DNA of 64,000 nucleotides from Methylorubrum thiocyanatum (lineage in GTDB: Bacteria > Pseudomonadota > Alphaproteobacteria > Rhizobiales > Beijerinckiaceae). The notes below the pieces were generated by a model, which saw only the letters and a list, made by a program, of their open reading frames with translations, made no database searches and was not told the DNA's origin. Positions within the stretch are counted from its first letter, which is position 1. Every line of letters starts with the position of its first letter. The translations under genes were made by a program, and so were the position numbers. Positions 61,207 to 64,000 of the stretch are shown here, piece by piece. The stretch covers positions 744,001 through 808,000 of the forward strand of contig JACJIB010000001.1 in assembly GCA_014138645.1 (NCBI GenBank). Reading direction: 5' to 3'.

Positions 61207-61674
61207 ATGACAGCCGTGATGAGAGCTCTGCCGTTCGTCGGTCTCGCCTTCGTTCTGCTCAATCCCGTGGCCGAGGCACGCCCGGCGCGGCAGCACGTGC
61301 CCGGCTCCGAGCACACGGTGCTGGCGCCGCTCGAAGAGGCGGCGACGGCCTGCTTCGTCGAAACGGTGGTCTCCAACCCCAAGGCGATGCGGCTCGCGCG
61401 GGACGGGCGCTGGTACGAGGCCGCCGGGGTCACCGGCTTCCTGTGCCGGCCCGAGGTCGACCGCATGGCGGTGGCCCATGACCGCATCTACGGCCGCGGC
61501 ACGGGCGCCCGCTACTTCAAGGGCGCCTATGCCCGCCACCTCGACAAACAACTCGCAGCCCGCCTGCAGCCGTTGCTGGAGACGAAGGCGGTGGCCAGTG
61601 CCGAACCCCCGGCCGAGAAGGCTGCCCTCGCCGACGGCCCGGCGGAGTCCGCGCTCGAAGGCGCGGATCACTGA
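61207..61674 (+). CDS. Exported hypothetical protein
   Basis: A 155-residue protein with a signal peptide (cut after AEA, residue 24). The mature domain has two cysteines (in ATACFVETVV and GFLCRPEV) and a helical segment (ARYFKGAYARHLDKQLAARL), ending in an Ala/Glu-rich tail. It is probably periplasmic, and no family was recognised. It converges with the DUF2147 gene 20 bases away. Confidence 0.78.
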   Translation: MTAVMRALPFVGLAFVLLNPVAEARPARQHVPGSEHTVLAPLEEAATACFVETVVSNPKAMRLARDGRWYEAAGVTGFLCRPEVDRMAVAHDRIYGRGTGARYFKGAYARHLDKQLAARLQPLLETKAVASAEPPAEKAALADGPAESALEGADH

Positions 61675-61694
61675 ACGGGCGAGGCCGGATCCGA

Positions 61695-62138
61695 TTACCG
61701 GATCCGGCGCCACGTCTGCCGCTTGCACAGCACGCTGAGCACGCATCCCGCGACCTCGACGGTATCGGGACCCTTCGGGGTCAGGCTGCCCGCATAGGTC
61801 TTGCCGTCGTTCGGGTTGTAGAGGCTGCCCTCGAAACCGGCGCCGCTCGGGGTGCCGGCCTGCATGATCTGCACGCCGACGAGCTTGCGCGAGCGCAGGG
61901 CGGGATCGGGGTTCTGCGCATCGACCCCGGACCCGGCGGTCGCCGCGATCGTCCCGCAATAGCCGCCGCCGCAGCGGGCGATGCGCACGGTCGAGCCTGC
62001 CGTCTCGGTCTGCCAGACGCCGGAGAGGTCGGCGGTCTTCTGCGCAACAGCGCCCGTGCCGGAGGCCGCGGAGAGAAGTGCGGCGGCGACCATGTGACGG
62101 GCGAGATGGCGTGGCAGGATCGAACGGGGCATCGTCAT
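61695..62138 (-). CDS. DUF2147 family exported protein
   Basis: A 147-residue protein with a signal peptide (cut near AVA-QK, residue 33) and a DUF2147 domain: GVWQTETAGSTVRIARCG, a CGTI motif and the C-terminal VAGCVLSVLCKRQTW. DUF2147 proteins are small periplasmic beta-barrels of unknown function. Two ATG codons (62138 and 62132) are possible starts. It lies at the edge of the AT-rich region. Confidence 0.88.
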   Translation of the reverse strand: MTMPRSILPRHLARHMVAAALLSAASGTGAVAQKTADLSGVWQTETAGSTVRIARCGGGYCGTIAATAGSGVDAQNPDPALRSRKLVGVQIMQAGTPSGAGFEGSLYNPNDGKTYAGSLTPKGPDTVEVAGCVLSVLCKRQTWRRIR

Positions 62139-62863
62139 TCGGTTGTCTCTCTTCACCGACCGTGTCGGCCAGCTCGCATCACGGGTATGCGGAAGGCTCA
62201 AGCTTCGCAAGACTTGGCAGCGGGGTTGATTTGTGCCGTGCGTTGAACTTACCAGCGCTAGCAGGCAGGTCGCGGAAACTCTCAGTCATGAATGATGGTC
62301 AACTCGTCAGAGGCGGAGCGAGAATGCCTTCGATATGGCCTTCGTTTGAGTACGCTTTCTCTATTCTACTTGAGCAGGCAATAATTCTTGAATTCGTGAC
62401 ATGCATTGTGTATTTGGTGGGATTGAATTTTACCATTGGCGGGAAAAATCGAGGTTCTCGGTCTGTCTACGGTTGATTGCGCCGGGGCACTGGATGGCCT
62501 AAATGACCCTTCGATAAAATAGGTATGTGTGAGAAGCGGCAGCTGAAAGTGCTCTCGGTGCCCCGTGTTGGATGTATGCTCCCGTGAAACGCCGCGTGCC
62601 ATTTAAGAACTTCTAGGGGTATCATTTGCAATGATTTCTACAAAAATACTGATCATCATTTTGAAAGCTGTCGTGCAAACTCGTGCATGTGTGATGCGCC
62701 CGAGCTTAATTGCTCAGCTTTGATTCTCGTCTCATGTTGATGAGGGTTTGAGCGGCAAAATGGATGGGCGGGCGTGATAATAAGTTGCGCGTGCTCTGCA
62801 AAAGATCGCCTGTTCCTCACGATTACGAGTGAGGCTTGTGTAGCGAAGGATATGGAGCCTGTT
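62139..62863. other. AT-rich intergenic region before the FkbM gene
   Basis: Composition falls abruptly after about 62210. The region has no long coding frame. A 62-residue hydrophobic frame lies at 62288-62476 (separate entry); the rest seems non-coding, with many stop codons in all frames. It may be a remnant of insertion or rearrangement at the border of a polysaccharide region. Confidence 0.6.
62288..62476 (+). CDS. Possible small membrane peptide
   Basis: A 62-residue frame with one hydrophobic helix (about residues 24-48: SILLEQAIILEF ... CIVYLVGLNF) and a basic tail. There is no strong ribosome site, and AT-rich composition makes chance frames more likely. It could be a small membrane protein or a gene fragment; the evidence is weak. 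Confidence 0.22.
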   Translation: MNDGQLVRGGARMPSIWPSFEYAFSILLEQAIILEFVTCIVYLVGLNFTIGGKNRGSRSVYG

Positions 62864-63736
62864 ATGCCTTTAAACTTTGTGTCCAATGCAAATGCAAGAG
62901 CGATCTCGCTAATCCCCGAATTCCGGGACCTCACTCACGATCGACTCCCGGACACGTTCGACGCCATTTTCTATAAATATCGATTCGAAAACCCGTACTT
63001 TGGATATGTTGAAGTAAAAAACGACGCGTGCGCGCCTTTCTACATGTTTTCTAACAATGATGATTTGGTCGCTTCGCATTATTTTTGGTACGGAAAGAAC
63101 GGCTATGAAGTGGCAAGCGTCCGAGAATGGATCATGCGCGCAAAAAAGGCTAATATAGTATTTGATATCGGGGCTCATACTGGGCTTTTCTCGCTTCTCG
63201 CTTGCCGCTCAAATCAGCAAATCCAGCAAGTTGTGGCATTCGAACCCACTGCGAGAGCTTCGTCTCGTATCCTCGAAAACCTGATTGTTAATTCTCTCGT
63301 CGGTCGTGTCAAAGTTGAAACGCAGGCTGTATCTAATGCTGCGGGTGAAGTTGAGTTCATGATTTACGTTGATGAGTATCAAATCGGTACTGGCTCGAGT
63401 TTTGTTGGCACCGGTAAGAATTATGAAGTCAGGCGTCGTGAGCGAGCGTCTACGATCAGAATTGACGACTATATCAAAAGTAGCGGACTCGTGCCTGACC
63501 TTCTAAAAATTGACGTTGAGGGTGCCGAAGAGATGGCCCTTGAAGGCGCTCAAGATTTGATTGCGCTGAAAAGGGCAACTTTCTTGATTGAGGTTTTGCC
63601 GGAGACCGTCGATGGTGTGTTGAAGCATCTTGGCGGGTATAAAATTTTGCTTATCGACGATCATAATAATGCAACGGTTCCATTCGATCGACAGGCCGTA
63701 ACGCAGTACGTCAATATTCTTGCGGTTCCGAATTAA
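62864..63736 (+). CDS. FkbM family methyltransferase
   Basis: A 290-residue SAM-dependent methyltransferase. The SAM motif I is VFDIGAHTGLFSL (99-111), the acidic loop AFEPT follows, and the FkbM signature LLKIDVEGAEEMALEGA is near residue 213. FkbM enzymes methylate hydroxyls of sugars or polyketides and are frequent in polysaccharide clusters. The first 85 residues are an extra domain before the SAM fold. Codon use is AT-rich and unlike the chromosome average, pointing to horizontal origin. The ATG at 62864 has a ggag site; one at 62852 is an alternative. Confidence 0.9.
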   Translation: MPLNFVSNANARAISLIPEFRDLTHDRLPDTFDAIFYKYRFENPYFGYVEVKNDACAPFYMFSNNDDLVASHYFWYGKNGYEVASVREWIMRAKKANIVFDIGAHTGLFSLLACRSNQQIQQVVAFEPTARASSRILENLIVNSLVGRVKVETQAVSNAAGEVEFMIYVDEYQIGTGSSFVGTGKNYEVRRRERASTIRIDDYIKSSGLVPDLLKIDVEGAEEMALEGAQDLIALKRATFLIEVLPETVDGVLKHLGGYKILLIDDHNNATVPFDRQAVTQYVNILAVPN

Positions 63737-63751
63737 TCGTTTCAATTTCTG

Positions 63752-63787
63752 GCGCATCGTCCTTTACCCGTTATTGGGACGATGCGC
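63752..63787 (+). terminator. Hairpin after the FkbM gene
   Basis: An 11-base perfect stem (gcgcatcgtcc and ggacgatgcgc) with a 14-base loop follows the stop by 15 bases. There is no T-tract, so termination would be weak; it may also be a dispersed palindrome, resembling the one at 3016-3052 in design. Confidence 0.5.
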
Positions 63788-63921
63788 AGGAGATTGTCTG
63801 GGAAAGGGTTGCACCCCTCAGACGAGATTGATGCGCTGTCGGAATCCTGGCGCAACGGCGTGATGCGGTTTCCAGCATGATGCACTAAGCAGGCCTGCAG
63901 TCGGCAAGGAAGGAGCGGCGG

Positions 63922-64000
63922 ATGCAGGTGATCGAAACCGAGATCTCAGCGGTCAAGCGCGTGATCCCGAAGCGGCACGGGGACGACCGAGGCTGGTTCT
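63922..64000 (+). CDS. rfbC: dTDP-4-dehydrorhamnose 3,5-epimerase, N-terminal part only
   Basis: Only the first 26 codons are present before the right edge. The peptide has VIPKRHGDDRGWF, matching the RfbC start where the conserved H-x-DxRG segment lies, and the ATG at 63922 is preceded by aaggag. RfbC makes dTDP-4-dehydro-L-rhamnose for surface polysaccharides. Composition is GC-rich again. It suggests that a dTDP-rhamnose cluster continues beyond the window. Confidence 0.8.
   Translation, partial: MQVIETEISAVKRVIPKRHGDDRGWF

Noticed and set aside
62656..62934. 92-codon minus-strand frame at the start of the FkbM gene
   Set aside because: Overlaps the FkbM start, has no ribosome site and no domain.

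Overview
The window is a GC-rich (about 70 percent) alphaproteobacterial chromosome segment, and gene content and protein sequence point to Methylobacterium/Methylorubrum (Rhizobiales, extorquens-like). Signs are rcdA (DUF1465), a Calvin-type class II aldolase beside gap and pgk, paired GSI/GSII glutamine synthetases, a methylmalonyl-CoA mutase small subunit like that of the ethylmalonyl-CoA pathway, and many Rhizobiales DUF families. Assignments were made by reading sequence; no database search was run.

Layout. 1-5.1 kb: a truncated exported protein, a single-domain response regulator, a DUF1275 membrane protein, a WD40 protein, small conserved proteins and an O-antigen-ligase-like membrane protein. 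5.1-7.2 kb (minus): argB, a HAD nucleotidase and a zincin, translationally coupled. 7.6-17.2 kb: a Fic protein with C-terminal helix-turn-helix, two divergent MOSC paralogues, clpB, a PPP phosphatase, an AtoE-type carrier and an OmpW-like porin. 17.3-21.1 kb (minus): rpmH-rnpA-yidC-engB-DUF423, the conserved membrane-biogenesis block. 21.4-25 kb: a candidate small RNA, rcdA, rpmE, an MsbA-like ABC exporter and a D-cysteine desulfhydrase-like enzyme. 26-31.4 kb (minus): an AT-rich membrane protein, a MotB/OmpA-like plus MotA/ExbB-like pair, a YmdB-type phosphodiesterase, 5-formyl-THF cyclo-ligase, a probable 6S RNA, zapA and a DUF4164 coiled coil. 31.8-37.7 kb (plus): gap, a coiled-coil membrane protein, pgk, fba, a ThiE-like protein and a Sel1-repeat protein. 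37.9-40.8 kb: an APC permease converging on the NAD(P)H-hydrate repair enzyme.

40.9-45.8 kb is a nitrogen-assimilation block: glnB-glsA, then glnII and glnA diverging from a 587-base region. Sigma-54-type promoters are visible upstream of glnB and glnII. 45.9-55.6 kb holds a membrane GGDEF-EAL protein, a flavin reductase, RNase R, DUF983, a NUDIX hydrolase and a soluble triple-PAS/MCP/PilZ chemoreceptor. 54.7-57.5 kb (minus) is GST-queG-SDR, with queG lacking a standard start codon. 57.7-62.1 kb has uppP, mcmB and three small exported proteins.

At 62.2 kb composition drops sharply to AT-rich sequence carrying an FkbM methyltransferase and then the start of rfbC. This looks like the edge of a horizontally acquired surface-polysaccharide region. 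No tRNA, rRNA, CRISPR array, insertion sequence or prophage was recognised. Most of the window is ordinary housekeeping sequence; the most interesting points are the nitrogen block with its promoters, the candidate anti-Shine-Dalgarno small RNA, the MotA/MotB-like pair and the two AT-rich patches.
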